A stretch of DNA of 64,000 nucleotides, from positions 82,725 to 146,724 of IMG/VR virus record IMGVR_UViG_3300035687_000002, one strand, 5' to 3'. Source of the DNA: a virus. Positions 37,747 to 43,032 of this stretch are shown here, in pieces (positions within the stretch are counted from its first letter, which is position 1; the number at the start of each line of letters is the position of its first letter). The notes under the pieces were generated by a model. The model saw only the letters and a program-made list of their open reading frames with translations, did no database searches and had not been told where the DNA came from. Made by a program: the position numbers and the translations under genes.

Positions 37747-38333
37747 TCTCTATCTCTAAATTTTTTACCTTCTTCTAAGGCTTCTGTACAGGTTTTACAA
37801 TTATGTCTCTTAATGTGACAATTAGCACACAAAAGTACACATTTATCTGCTTCCTTTTTTAGTTTTTCAATAGATACTGACTTTCCACAAACATTAAACT
37901 CTTTTTCTTTAGGATTAAGATGATGAAAATGTAGAGCTTCTATACATTCATCATATCCACAATCTTCACACTTTCCACCTTTATAATCAACAAGAATTGC
38001 TTTCTTACGAAGTCTCCATTTAAGAAAATAAATTGTTCTTCTTTTCTTTTGTTTTAATCTTTTTGGAACTATAAGATATTTTCTAATTGTTTGAAGTGAA
38101 AAGCCTGTTATTTCTCTTATCTCATTAAAAGCTTTTCCTTCAATATAAAGTTCATTAATTTTTCCCTTTTGTTTTATAGTTAAAGGTATATTGTTTCCTT
38201 TTCTTTTAGGTGAATTTCTTTGAGATTTATAGTAAGATATAACAGATCTTACACAACCTAAGATTCTTGCAACTTCTACTGGTTTCTTCCCTTCATCTAA
38301 AAGTTTATATACTTCATCCCTATCTAATTTCAT
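37743..38333 (-). CDS. HNH endonuclease with N-terminal helix-turn-helix (196 aa)
   Basis: Residues 1-75 contain two helix-turn-helix-like segments (VYKLLDEGKKPVEVARILGC and IEGKAFNEIREITGFSLQTI) of the kind that read DNA in homing enzymes. The C-terminal part is an HNH finger: CEDCGYDE, ALHFHHLNPKEKEFN with the HH pair, and CVLLCANCHIKRH. It has its own promoter, with a short leader of about 10 bases, and is followed by the RNase H-like gene with a 4-base overlap. Downstream tRNAs (Gly to Ile) may use the same transcript. Confidence 0.85.
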   Translation of the reverse strand: MKLDRDEVYKLLDEGKKPVEVARILGCVRSVISYYKSQRNSPKRKGNNIPLTIKQKGKINELYIEGKAFNEIREITGFSLQTIRKYLIVPKRLKQKKRRTIYFLKWRLRKKAILVDYKGGKCEDCGYDECIEALHFHHLNPKEKEFNVCGKSVSIEKLKKEADKCVLLCANCHIKRHNCKTCTEALEEGKKFRDRE

Positions 38334-38350
38334 TGTTCGAATATTTAATA

Positions 38351-38382
38351 CAAATATACCAAATATTTCTCACAATTCCAAA
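38351..38382 (-). promoter_or_regulatory. Promoter of the HNH / RNase H-like operon
   Basis: Minus-strand TTTGG at 38378-38382, 19-base spacer, TATATTTG at 38351-38358, 17 bases from ATG 38333. Confidence 0.7.
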
Positions 38383-38400
38383 TATATTTTAGAACAATTG

Positions 38401-38474
38401 TTGGGTATACCAGATTCGAACTGGTGAATGCTACCTTATGAGAGTAGTGAATTAGACCACTATTCTAATACCCA
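38401..38474 (-). tRNA. tRNA-Met-type (CAT)
   Basis: Perfect acceptor TGGGTAT/ATACCCA, anticodon stem CTACT/GGTAG with loop CTCATAA, T arm ACCAG-TTCGAAT-CTGGT. Could be elongator Met or Ile (lysidine); since a UAU tRNA-Ile is also present, Met is likelier. Confidence 0.88.
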
Positions 38475-38480
38475 ATTTAG

Positions 38481-38556
38481 ATGCAGGGGCTGGATTCGAA
38501 CCAGCGTTCTCGAAGGTTATGAGCCTTGAAGGATATGACCACTTCCCTACCCTGCG
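38481..38556 (-). tRNA. tRNA-Met (CAT), initiator-like
   Basis: Acceptor CGCAGGG/CCCTGCA leaves C1 opposite A72, the unpaired end that marks bacterial initiator tRNA. Anticodon loop CTCATAA, T arm GCTGG-TTCGAAT-CCAGC. The anticodon stem has two G-C pairs next to the loop rather than three, so initiator identity is possible, not certain. Confidence 0.85.
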
Positions 38557-38564
38557 TATAATTG

Positions 38565-38638
38565 CGTCCAAGAGAGGGCTCGAACCTCCTATCTTCTGCT
38601 TAACAGGCAGTAGCTTATACCACTTAAGCTTCTCAGAC
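38565..38638 (-). tRNA. tRNA-Asn (GTT)
   Basis: Acceptor GTCTGAG/CTTGGAC with two G-U pairs, D arm GCTT/AAGC, anticodon loop CTGTTAA, T loop TTCGAGC. Confidence 0.9.
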
Positions 38639-38681
38639 GAATATGTTTTTTAACTCCACGCAGAAACATTAACTGACCTTG

Positions 38682-38754
38682 TACACCTGAGCAGATTCGA
38701 ACTGCTATAAACTGCTTAGAAGGCAGTTGTCCTAATCCATTGAACGACGGGTGC
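38682..38754 (-). tRNA. tRNA-Arg (TCT)
   Basis: Acceptor GCACCCG/CAGGTGT with one mismatch, anticodon stem ACTGC/GCAGT with loop CTTCTAA, T arm AGCAG-TTCGAAT-CTGCT. Confidence 0.9.
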
Positions 38755-38761
38755 ATATTTG

Positions 38762-38835
38762 TAGAGCCAGTCAGACTCGAACTGACACATCTTTGTTTAG
38801 GAAACAAAGGTCCTAATCCATTAAACGATGGCTCC
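38762..38835 (-). tRNA. tRNA-Arg (CCT)
   Basis: Acceptor GGAGCCA/TGGCTCT, anticodon stem TTTGT/ACAAA with loop TTCCTAA, T arm GTCAG-TTCGAGT-CTGAC. Confidence 0.92.
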
Positions 38836-38840
38836 ATCTG

Positions 38841-38915
38841 TACCTCTTATCCGATTCGAACGGATGGTCTTCTGCTTGTAAGGCAGACGCTTTAAACCAA
38901 CTAAGCTAAAGAGGC
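38841..38915 (-). tRNA. tRNA-Val (TAC)
   Basis: Acceptor GCCTCTT/AAGAGGT, anticodon stem TCTGC/GCAGA with loop CTTACAA. Its first 15 bases are also the last codons of the upstream HNH gene. Confidence 0.93.
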
Positions 38916-39248
38916 ATCTTTATTTCTCTCATCATAATGATGTATGGCATGACAATTATGACATAATACATCACATTTTGCAATCTCATTCTCTAATTTC
39001 TTTCTTGCTCCATCCCATGCCATCACAGAGACCTCTCCTAATTTTTTCTCACCTTTCCTATGATGGAACGATAAGGCTGTAGGATGAGCAAAACCACAGA
39101 TTTTACAACTGAGAGTTTTCTTGTATTCTCTGAACCATTCAGCTATTTCTTTTCTGGTTCTGTTATACTGTGCTCTCCTTTTCTCTTTGTTTTTAAGATA
39201 GTATGTTCTATTCCACTCCTTTGTTTGTTCTTTTGTTGGATTCTTCAT
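38901..39248 (-). CDS. HNH homing endonuclease (115 aa), overlapping tRNA-Val
   Basis: HNH finger: CKICGFAHPT, ALSFHHRKGEKK with the catalytic HH pair and CDVLCHNCHAIHH. The N-terminus is a basic helix. A consensus promoter ends 4 bases before ATG 39248, so the mRNA should be leaderless. The last five codons overlap the 5' end of tRNA-Val, and RNase P cleavage there would cut the mRNA at its stop codon. The gene presumably lets the promoter also drive the downstream tRNA block (Val to Met). Confidence 0.87.
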   Translation of the reverse strand: MKNPTKEQTKEWNRTYYLKNKEKRRAQYNRTRKEIAEWFREYKKTLSCKICGFAHPTALSFHHRKGEKKLGEVSVMAWDGARKKLENEIAKCDVLCHNCHAIHHYDERNKDASLA

Positions 39249-39252
39249 AGAA

Positions 39253-39284
39253 CAAATATACGAAAAAACTCTTAATCTACCAAA
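39253..39284 (-). promoter_or_regulatory. Leaderless promoter of the HNH gene
   Basis: Minus-strand TTTGG at 39280-39284, 19-base spacer, TATATTTG at 39253-39260, with only 4 bases to ATG 39248. Confidence 0.75.
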
Positions 39285-39300
39285 TTTTTAAGAACTTTTG

Positions 39301-39373
39301 TGCTTCCATTCGGACTCGAACCGAAAACCCATGAGTTAAGAGCTCATTACTCTACCTATTGAGCTATAGAAGC
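39301..39373 (-). tRNA. tRNA-Lys (CTT)
   Basis: Acceptor GCTTCTA/TGGAAGC, anticodon stem ATGAG/CTCAT with loop CTCTTAA, T arm TTCGG-TTCGAGT-CCGAA. Confidence 0.92.
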
Positions 39374-39376
39374 TTG

Positions 39377-39449
39377 TACCGCCCAAGGGATTCGAACCCT
39401 TTGTCCTCACTTTAAAAGAGTGCAGCTTGTCCACATAAGCTCCGACGGT
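39377..39449 (-). tRNA. tRNA-Lys (TTT)
   Basis: Acceptor ACCGTCG/GGGCGGT with one mismatch, anticodon loop CTTTTAA, T arm AAGGG-TTCGAAT-CCCTT. It follows a terminator/attenuator by 8 bases. Confidence 0.9.
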
Positions 39450-39456
39450 ATTTAAT

Positions 39457-39487
39457 AAAAAATCCCGAAGCTTTGTGGGCTCCGGGA
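39457..39487 (-). terminator. Terminator before the tRNA-Lys pair
   Basis: Minus-strand hairpin TCCCGGAGC / GCTTCGGGA (one mismatch) followed by TTTTTTATT. Its 5' arm can instead pair with an upstream segment (see the antiterminator entry). Confidence 0.85.
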
Positions 39488-39543
39488 CTCTTTTTGGTGG
39501 TAATATCTTTTATTACATGACAGCCAATAGGAATCCCGGAGCC
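39478..39543 (-). promoter_or_regulatory. Possible antiterminator pairing (attenuator)
   Basis: GGCTCCGGGA (minus 39543-39534) can pair perfectly over 10 bp with TCCCGGAGCC (minus 39487-39478), which is also the 5' arm of the terminator. The two structures exclude each other, as in attenuators. The element lies between the 40-residue membrane protein gene and tRNA-Lys. The remaining bases up to 39595 show no gene. Confidence 0.5.
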
Positions 39544-39595
39544 GATTTCTCGTTCGCCCCAATCATTCTATCCACTATCATATTTAAGTTGTACA

Positions 39596-39718
39596 TTATT
39601 TGCTTTCTGTCTTTTTAAGTTTATCTATAATTTTTTCTCCCTGTTTAGCATTGTTACGGAAAACAAGTGCTCCAATTACGAATCCCACAATTCCACCGAT
39701 TATTAATCCTGTTATCAT
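39596..39718 (-). CDS. Small membrane protein (40 aa)
   Basis: Short frame with ATG 39718 and TAA 39596. Residues 2-20 form one hydrophobic helix rich in Gly and Ile (MITGLIIGGIVGFVIGALVF), followed by a basic tail (RNNAKQGEKIIDKLKK). The Gly-zipper-like helix resembles many tiny phage membrane proteins of unknown function. A consensus promoter about 18 bases upstream supports it as a real gene. The downstream attenuator lies on the same transcript. Confidence 0.65.
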   Translation of the reverse strand: MITGLIIGGIVGFVIGALVFRNNAKQGEKIIDKLKKTESK

Positions 39719-39736
39719 GTTCTATGCTTTAGAATA

Positions 39737-39768
39737 CAAATATACGAAATTAATTCCTATCTACCAAA
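39737..39768 (-). promoter_or_regulatory. Promoter of the 40-residue membrane protein
   Basis: Minus-strand TTTGG at 39764-39768, 19-base spacer, TATATTTG at 39737-39744. Confidence 0.75.
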
Positions 39769-39778
39769 TTTATTTTTG

Positions 39779-39852
39779 AGCAGAATGTGAGATTCGAACT
39801 CTACATATCTCTTCGTTCGTAGCGAAGTGTTTTTCCATTAAACTAATTCTGC
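39779..39852 (-). tRNA. tRNA-Arg (ACG)
   Basis: Perfect acceptor GCAGAAT/ATTCTGC, anticodon stem CTTCG/CGAAG with loop CTACGAA. The T stem is imperfect (three pairs plus a bulge). A34 needs the host deaminase to become inosine. Confidence 0.85.
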
Positions 39853-39856
39853 ATGG

Positions 39857-39929
39857 GGTGATATACGGAATTCGAATCCGTGTCCTCTGAATCACAATCA
39901 GATACTTTAACCAGCTAAGCTAATACCAC
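39857..39929 (-). tRNA. tRNA-His (GTG)
   Basis: Acceptor GTGGTAT/ATATCAC, anticodon stem TCTGA/TCAGA with loop TTGTGAT, discriminator C as expected for tRNA-His. Confidence 0.93.
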
Positions 39930-39931
39930 AG

Positions 39932-40002
39932 TTGCGATACAGAGATTCGAACTCCAACTAAGGGCTTCAGAGACCCGTGTGCTACCGTTACACAATATCG
40001 CA
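39932..40002 (-). tRNA. tRNA-Gln (CTG)
   Basis: Perfect acceptor TGCGATA/TATCGCA, anticodon loop CTCTGAA, T loop TTCGAAT. Confidence 0.9.
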
Positions 40003-40009
40003 ATATATG

Positions 40010-40080
40010 TTACTCCAATAGGACTCGAACCTATAACTTGACTGTCAAAGAGTCTGATGTTACCATTACACCATGGAGCA
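40010..40080 (-). tRNA. tRNA-Gln (TTG)
   Basis: Acceptor TGCTCCA/TGGAGTA, anticodon loop CTTTGAC, T arm ATAGG-TTCGAGT-CCTAT. Confidence 0.92.
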
Positions 40081-40085
40081 ATATG

Positions 40086-40158
40086 CACGGATGAGAGGAC
40101 TCGAACCCCTGACTCTTGGTTTTGGAGACCAAAGCTCTACCAGCTGAGCTACACCCGT
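40086..40158 (-). tRNA. tRNA-Trp (CCA)
   Basis: Acceptor ACGGGTG/CATCCGT, anticodon stem TTGGT/ACCAA with loop CTCCAAA, discriminator G typical of Trp. The anticodon reads UGG only, so UGA is not recoded. Confidence 0.93.
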
Positions 40159-40276
40159 GTGTTGCCTCGATTTATGGCTGAGGCTATCCAGTGAATGTAC
40201 GTCTTTGAGTGCTGTACTACTACTTTGGAGGTCCGTTATCACGTTTTTCAACACCCACGGACCAAGAGCTGTTATG
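40159..40276 (-). other. Non-coding gap between tRNA-Trp and tRNA-Phe with possible pseudoknot
   Basis: 118 bases without a gene. A 7-bp hairpin (40230-40236 with 40257-40263, GGTCCGT/ACGGACC) has a loop whose CAACAC (40249-40254) can pair with GTGTTG at 40159-40164, and a GCCTC/GAGGC hairpin lies at 40164-40184. The layout resembles the candidate RNA at 36871-36987 but the sequences are not obviously related. Confidence 0.35.
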
Positions 40277-40348
40277 TGGTGAAAGGGAGAATCGAACTCC
40301 CCACGCAAGCCTCTTCAGGGCTTCGCTCTACCGATGAGCTACATCACC
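40277..40348 (-). tRNA. tRNA-Phe (GAA)
   Basis: Acceptor GGTGATG/TTTCACC with one mismatch, anticodon stem AAGCC/GGCTT with loop CTGAAGA, T arm GGGAG-TTCGATT-CTCCC. Confidence 0.92.
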
Positions 40349-40422
40349 ATAAACCCGGATTTTTCACTGATGGACTGACCATCACTTCTCAACAAGTGGC
40401 ATTCTTCATTCCGGAAACCTTG

Positions 40423-40497
40423 AGGTCGTAGTCAGATTCAAACTGACGATTGTAACGTTTTGCAGACGTGTGCCTTTGTTCACTCAGCCATACGACC
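40423..40497 (-). tRNA. tRNA-Cys (GCA)
   Basis: Perfect acceptor GGTCGTA/TACGACC, anticodon loop CTGCAAA, T arm GTCAG-TTTGAAT-CTGAC. Its first 18 bases overlap the end of the upstream HNH gene. Confidence 0.92.
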
Positions 40498-40893
40498 ATT
40501 ATTAAATCTTTTACTATTATGTATTCTCTTGTCTTCCTTACAAATATCACATCTGCATCCTCTTCTTTCATAAGTAGACCTACCATGTTTAACTCTAAAA
40601 TCATCCTTATCCACTATTTTCTCAGGTATCCTTCTTGCATCTATATTACACTTTAAATGAGAAAATGCAATATTATCCAAATCAAAGAACAATTTTTTAG
40701 GGTCATGCGAGTCTAAGTAAGGAATTTTGTGCTCAATAGATAAAGTCTCAATCTTATCAATTTCTGCAGAGCATTGAAAACAAAAGTTTAACTTTGCATC
40801 TTTTAGAAGTTTGAAAATAATAGCTTTACGCAATCTTGCATTTGCTGTACCATGTGGCATACCTAGCTGCCCAGATTTTTTATCTGTATTCAT
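40480..40893 (-). CDS. HNH-type endonuclease (137 aa), overlapping tRNA-Cys
   Basis: Two Cys pairs (FCFQCSAE and CRCDICKEDKR) and a central ETLSIEHKIPYLD segment with the HNH-type His, followed by IAFSHLKCNIDARR. The arrangement fits HNH enzymes seen next to phage tRNAs and introns. The last six codons overlap the 5' end of tRNA-Cys. No consensus promoter is visible upstream; instead there is a 108-base leader with hairpins. Confidence 0.78.
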   Translation of the reverse strand: MNTDKKSGQLGMPHGTANARLRKAIIFKLLKDAKLNFCFQCSAEIDKIETLSIEHKIPYLDSHDPKKLFFDLDNIAFSHLKCNIDARRIPEKIVDKDDFRVKHGRSTYERRGCRCDICKEDKRIHNSKRFNNGRMAE

Positions 40894-41001
40894 ATATTTA
40901 CCCTTCGGCTTTTATGTTTAGAGCTTCTTGAGTTACTCGAAAACTCTCTAATCCTCATTACAAGTGAGGTGCAGCACCATATCTGCATAAGAAGCATTAT
41001 G
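40894..41001 (-). other. Non-coding leader between tRNA-Pro and the HNH gene with nested hairpins
   Basis: 108 bases without a gene. A 7-bp outer pairing (40923-40929 with 40989-40995, GCTTCTT/AAGAAGC) encloses GAGTT/AACTC (40930-40934 with 40942-40946) and CCTCA/TGAGG (40953-40957 with 40965-40969) hairpins. It may be a regulatory leader or a processing element. Confidence 0.35.
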
Positions 41002-41074
41002 TCGAGATGACAAGGGTCGAACCTGCATCTTCTTGCTCCCAAAGCAAGTGGCTTACCAATTAGCCAACATCTCG
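41002..41074 (-). tRNA. tRNA-Pro (TGG)
   Basis: Perfect acceptor CGAGATG/CATCTCG, anticodon stem CTTGC/GCAAG with loop TTTGGGA, T loop TTCGACC. First tRNA of the array in the direction of transcription. Confidence 0.92.
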
Positions 41075-41077
41075 AAA

Positions 41078-41105
41078 TTAAAAACCCCCTAGTTTCCTAG
41101 AGGGT
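41078..41105 (-). terminator. Terminator after the Cys-rich small gene
   Basis: Minus-strand stem ACCCTCTAG / CTAGGGGGT with GAAA loop and TTTTTAATT tail, directly before tRNA-Pro. Confidence 0.9.
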
Positions 41106-41129
41106 CTTTTGTATAGAACTGTACGAATT

Positions 41130-41270
41130 TTAACTAGTACGTATACAGAGACCCCCACTACATCCAAACGGACATTGTGTACAGGTTGGCGTATGCCACT
41201 GGCGTAAACCTTTCTTAGGCTTTGGTTTCCCACAGCCACATCCTCCATATATGTTTGTATCAAGTATCAT
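41130..41270 (-). CDS. Cys-rich small protein (46 aa)
   Basis: Short frame with ATG 41270 and TAA 41130. Six cysteines in two groups: GGCGCGKPKPKK (Cys11, Cys13) and CTQCPFGCSGGLC (Cys30, 33, 37, 42). It could bind one or two zinc ions or form disulfides. A consensus promoter ends 4 bases before the ATG and a strong terminator follows, so it looks like a complete, leaderless single-gene unit. Family not recognised. Such tiny Cys-rich proteins may be early host-takeover factors, but nothing here proves it. Confidence 0.6.
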   Translation of the reverse strand: MILDTNIYGGCGCGKPKPKKGLRQWHTPTCTQCPFGCSGGLCIRTS

Positions 41271-41274
41271 AAAG

Positions 41275-41306
41275 CAAATATACAACAATTATTTGTATTT
41301 ACCAAA
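41275..41306 (-). promoter_or_regulatory. Leaderless promoter of the Cys-rich small gene
   Basis: Minus-strand TTTGG at 41302-41306, 19-base spacer, TATATTTG at 41275-41282, 4 bases before ATG 41270. Confidence 0.75.
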
Positions 41307-41307
41307 T

Positions 41308-41409
41308 TTATTTTTTCTTTTGGAGTAAAATATATTCGGTTAGTCTTTTGTTTTCTTTGATTAACTCTTTTATGAGTTTATTCAATATGTCTGTTTTTGA
41401 TTGTTTCAT
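41308..41409 (-). CDS. Possible small basic helical protein (33 aa)
   Basis: Short frame from ATG 41409 to TAA 41308: Lys-rich and helical (MKQSKTDILNKLIKELIKEN...). It begins 5 bases after the stop of the NUMOD4-HNH gene and would be co-transcribed with it. Low complexity and small size make it uncertain. Confidence 0.35.
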   Translation of the reverse strand: MKQSKTDILNKLIKELIKENKRLTEYILLQKKK

Positions 41410-41414
41410 ATATT

Positions 41415-41855
41415 TTAGTTAAAATGAGGAATTATTTTTCTGATAAAATCTGAAAGTTCTAAGTCAATATTCTCTTCATACAATACTGTTAATTTTTGTA
41501 ATGATATTACTGACCCATTTTTTGTTATATTTCTTGAATGATGAATATTTTCTTTTTGAGTACACCATTCAAGATTTTCAACGACATTATTTGCTCTATT
41601 TCCATCTTTGTGATTTATATTGGGTTTATTATAAGGATTATCTAGGAATGCAAATGCAACTACTCTATGTACACGAGCTGTTGTAGCTTTACTATCTTTC
41701 CATAGCAAAGTTTTAGGATATCCATTCTTTAAAGATAATTTTAATATTTTCTCTTTTCGTTTAGAGGGAAAATTTCCCTGCAGACTTTTTAGTCTTCCTA
41801 GATTACTCACTTGATAACGACCTTCAAAATCTATTATATCTTTCCATATTTCCAT
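41415..41855 (-). CDS. NUMOD4 / HNH homing endonuclease (146 aa)
   Basis: N-terminal NUMOD4 motif (EIWKDIIDFEGRYQVSNLGR, 2-21) and HNH_3-type finger (VHRVVAFAFLDNP, NINHKDGNRANNVVENLEW), the usual layout of phage HNH homing enzymes. It stands at the boundary between fibre genes and the tRNA array. Its promoter overlaps the tail of the upstream terminator, and the -7 box ends 3 bases before ATG 41855, so the mRNA should be leaderless. Confidence 0.9.
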   Translation of the reverse strand: MEIWKDIIDFEGRYQVSNLGRLKSLQGNFPSKRKEKILKLSLKNGYPKTLLWKDSKATTARVHRVVAFAFLDNPYNKPNINHKDGNRANNVVENLEWCTQKENIHHSRNITKNGSVISLQKLTVLYEENIDLELSDFIRKIIPHFN

Positions 41856-41858
41856 AGT

Positions 41859-41890
41859 ATAATATACGAAAAAGTTTTGAAACTGCCAAA
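41859..41890 (-). promoter_or_regulatory. Leaderless promoter of the NUMOD4-HNH gene
   Basis: Minus-strand TTTGG at 41886-41890, 19-base spacer, TATATTAT at 41859-41866. The TTTGG touches the T-run of the terminator. Confidence 0.65.
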
Positions 41891-41916
41891 TAAAAAGGTC
41901 CTCGAGAACGAGGACC
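41891..41916 (-). terminator. Terminator of the fibre-gene operon
   Basis: Minus-strand stem GGTCCTCG / CGAGGACC with a TTCT loop, then TTTTTATTT. A smaller CTCGG/CCGAG hairpin lies just upstream around 41925-41945. Confidence 0.92.
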
Positions 41917-41948
41917 AGAAATAACTCGGAGAACCAACAACCGAGGTT

Positions 41949-43013
41949 TTAAATATTTGGATGAGAGATTGCTCCATCGAGGTTCACTACGATAACCTTT
42001 GAGGTTGCAGAAGTGAAAGATGACTGGAACTCTAAAAGTAGGTTTTGGGTTGATTTCCGGATGATGTAATTATACATCTGACCTACACTCTCAATATAAG
42101 TTATTGACTTTAAATCTGCTGTACCTGCTTGTTCTACAAGAGACAAACAAGTTGTTGGGATATTTCCCATGGTAATTGTAAACTTCCTGTTGGCTGAAGT
42201 ATTAGCTGCAAAATTTACAGTGAAAGAGATAGAACCTCTGAACTCGAGAGTGCCATCAAAACGGTAACGGTACTCTGGAGCACCAGCTAAGAATATCACA
42301 TTTGCATTTCCTGTTGGGACTAAATTGATTGTTCTCCATACAGCATCGAAACAAGGACGAGCTACTTGGATGGAAGGATTAGTGGAAACTATGTAAGGGT
42401 CAATTATAGTACCCTGACCTGTTACTGTTACTCCTGTTCCCTGTATAACCTTAGTTTCGGAACCATCTGGAGCTATACAAGTTGACATAAGACCACCATC
42501 TGTACCAATATATAAAGGATTATCAGGGTCAGTTGATAGTAAGTTCACTGGAACTACATCTAACTCAAGATTTTCATTACCAGCAGCGTTATTAATAGTT
42601 TTACTTATATAAGCACCTGTTGTTAACTTATTGTTAAGATATCCTGATGTAGTATCAGCTCCGGAAACTCTTACATTTATGTCAATAGGAACTCCACCTT
42701 CTACAGCATCAATTCTTAGTGTTCTGTCACATCCAGTACCTACCTCTGTCAGAGTAATATTTGTACCAGCTTCCAGTTTATCTATGAGATATTCTGGACA
42801 TGTGTCATCACCACTAATAAGAACTTTACCAATATCGCATACTTTGGCATCTATCTTGGCTAAGATAGAATCTCCATCCTCTGCATTATCTACATCAAGG
42901 CACTCTAGATGAGTACCTGAATAAGTTGTACATCCGAACGTGTTTGGATTTGTGCATCCACAATCCTGATGTTCGGTGCAAGGATTACATGGGTTGTTAT
43001 CTGGACAAGACAT
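41949..43013 (-). CDS. Probable head or tail fibre protein with Cys-rich N-terminus (354 aa)
   Basis: The N-terminus is a cysteine knot-like stretch (CPDNNPCNPC, CGC, C at 28, 37). The middle is repetitive and Gly/Thr-rich, typical of a fibre shaft (GTNITLTEVG, GTGVTVTGQGTI), and the last 130 residues look like a compact beta domain. This layout fits crAss-like head fibre or tail fibre proteins. It is the last gene of the fibre operon and ends at a strong terminator. No chaperone or enzymatic motif. Confidence 0.6.
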   Translation of the reverse strand: MSCPDNNPCNPCTEHQDCGCTNPNTFGCTTYSGTHLECLDVDNAEDGDSILAKIDAKVCDIGKVLISGDDTCPEYLIDKLEAGTNITLTEVGTGCDRTLRIDAVEGGVPIDINVRVSGADTTSGYLNNKLTTGAYISKTINNAAGNENLELDVVPVNLLSTDPDNPLYIGTDGGLMSTCIAPDGSETKVIQGTGVTVTGQGTIIDPYIVSTNPSIQVARPCFDAVWRTINLVPTGNANVIFLAGAPEYRYRFDGTLEFRGSISFTVNFAANTSANRKFTITMGNIPTTCLSLVEQAGTADLKSITYIESVGQMYNYIIRKSTQNLLLEFQSSFTSATSKVIVVNLDGAISHPNI

Positions 43014-43032
43014 ATTTGTTAAATTTTAATTA

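Noticed and set aside
36018-40308. Several open frames across the tRNA array (for example 36018-36308, 36724-36906, 38589-38837, 40066-40308)
   Set aside because: They run through tRNA genes or the candidate RNA and have no coherent protein features.
33700-41100. CRISPR array or att-site interpretation of the repeated TTCGAACC words
   Set aside because: The repeats are T arms of different tRNAs with variable spacing; no spacers or Cas genes.
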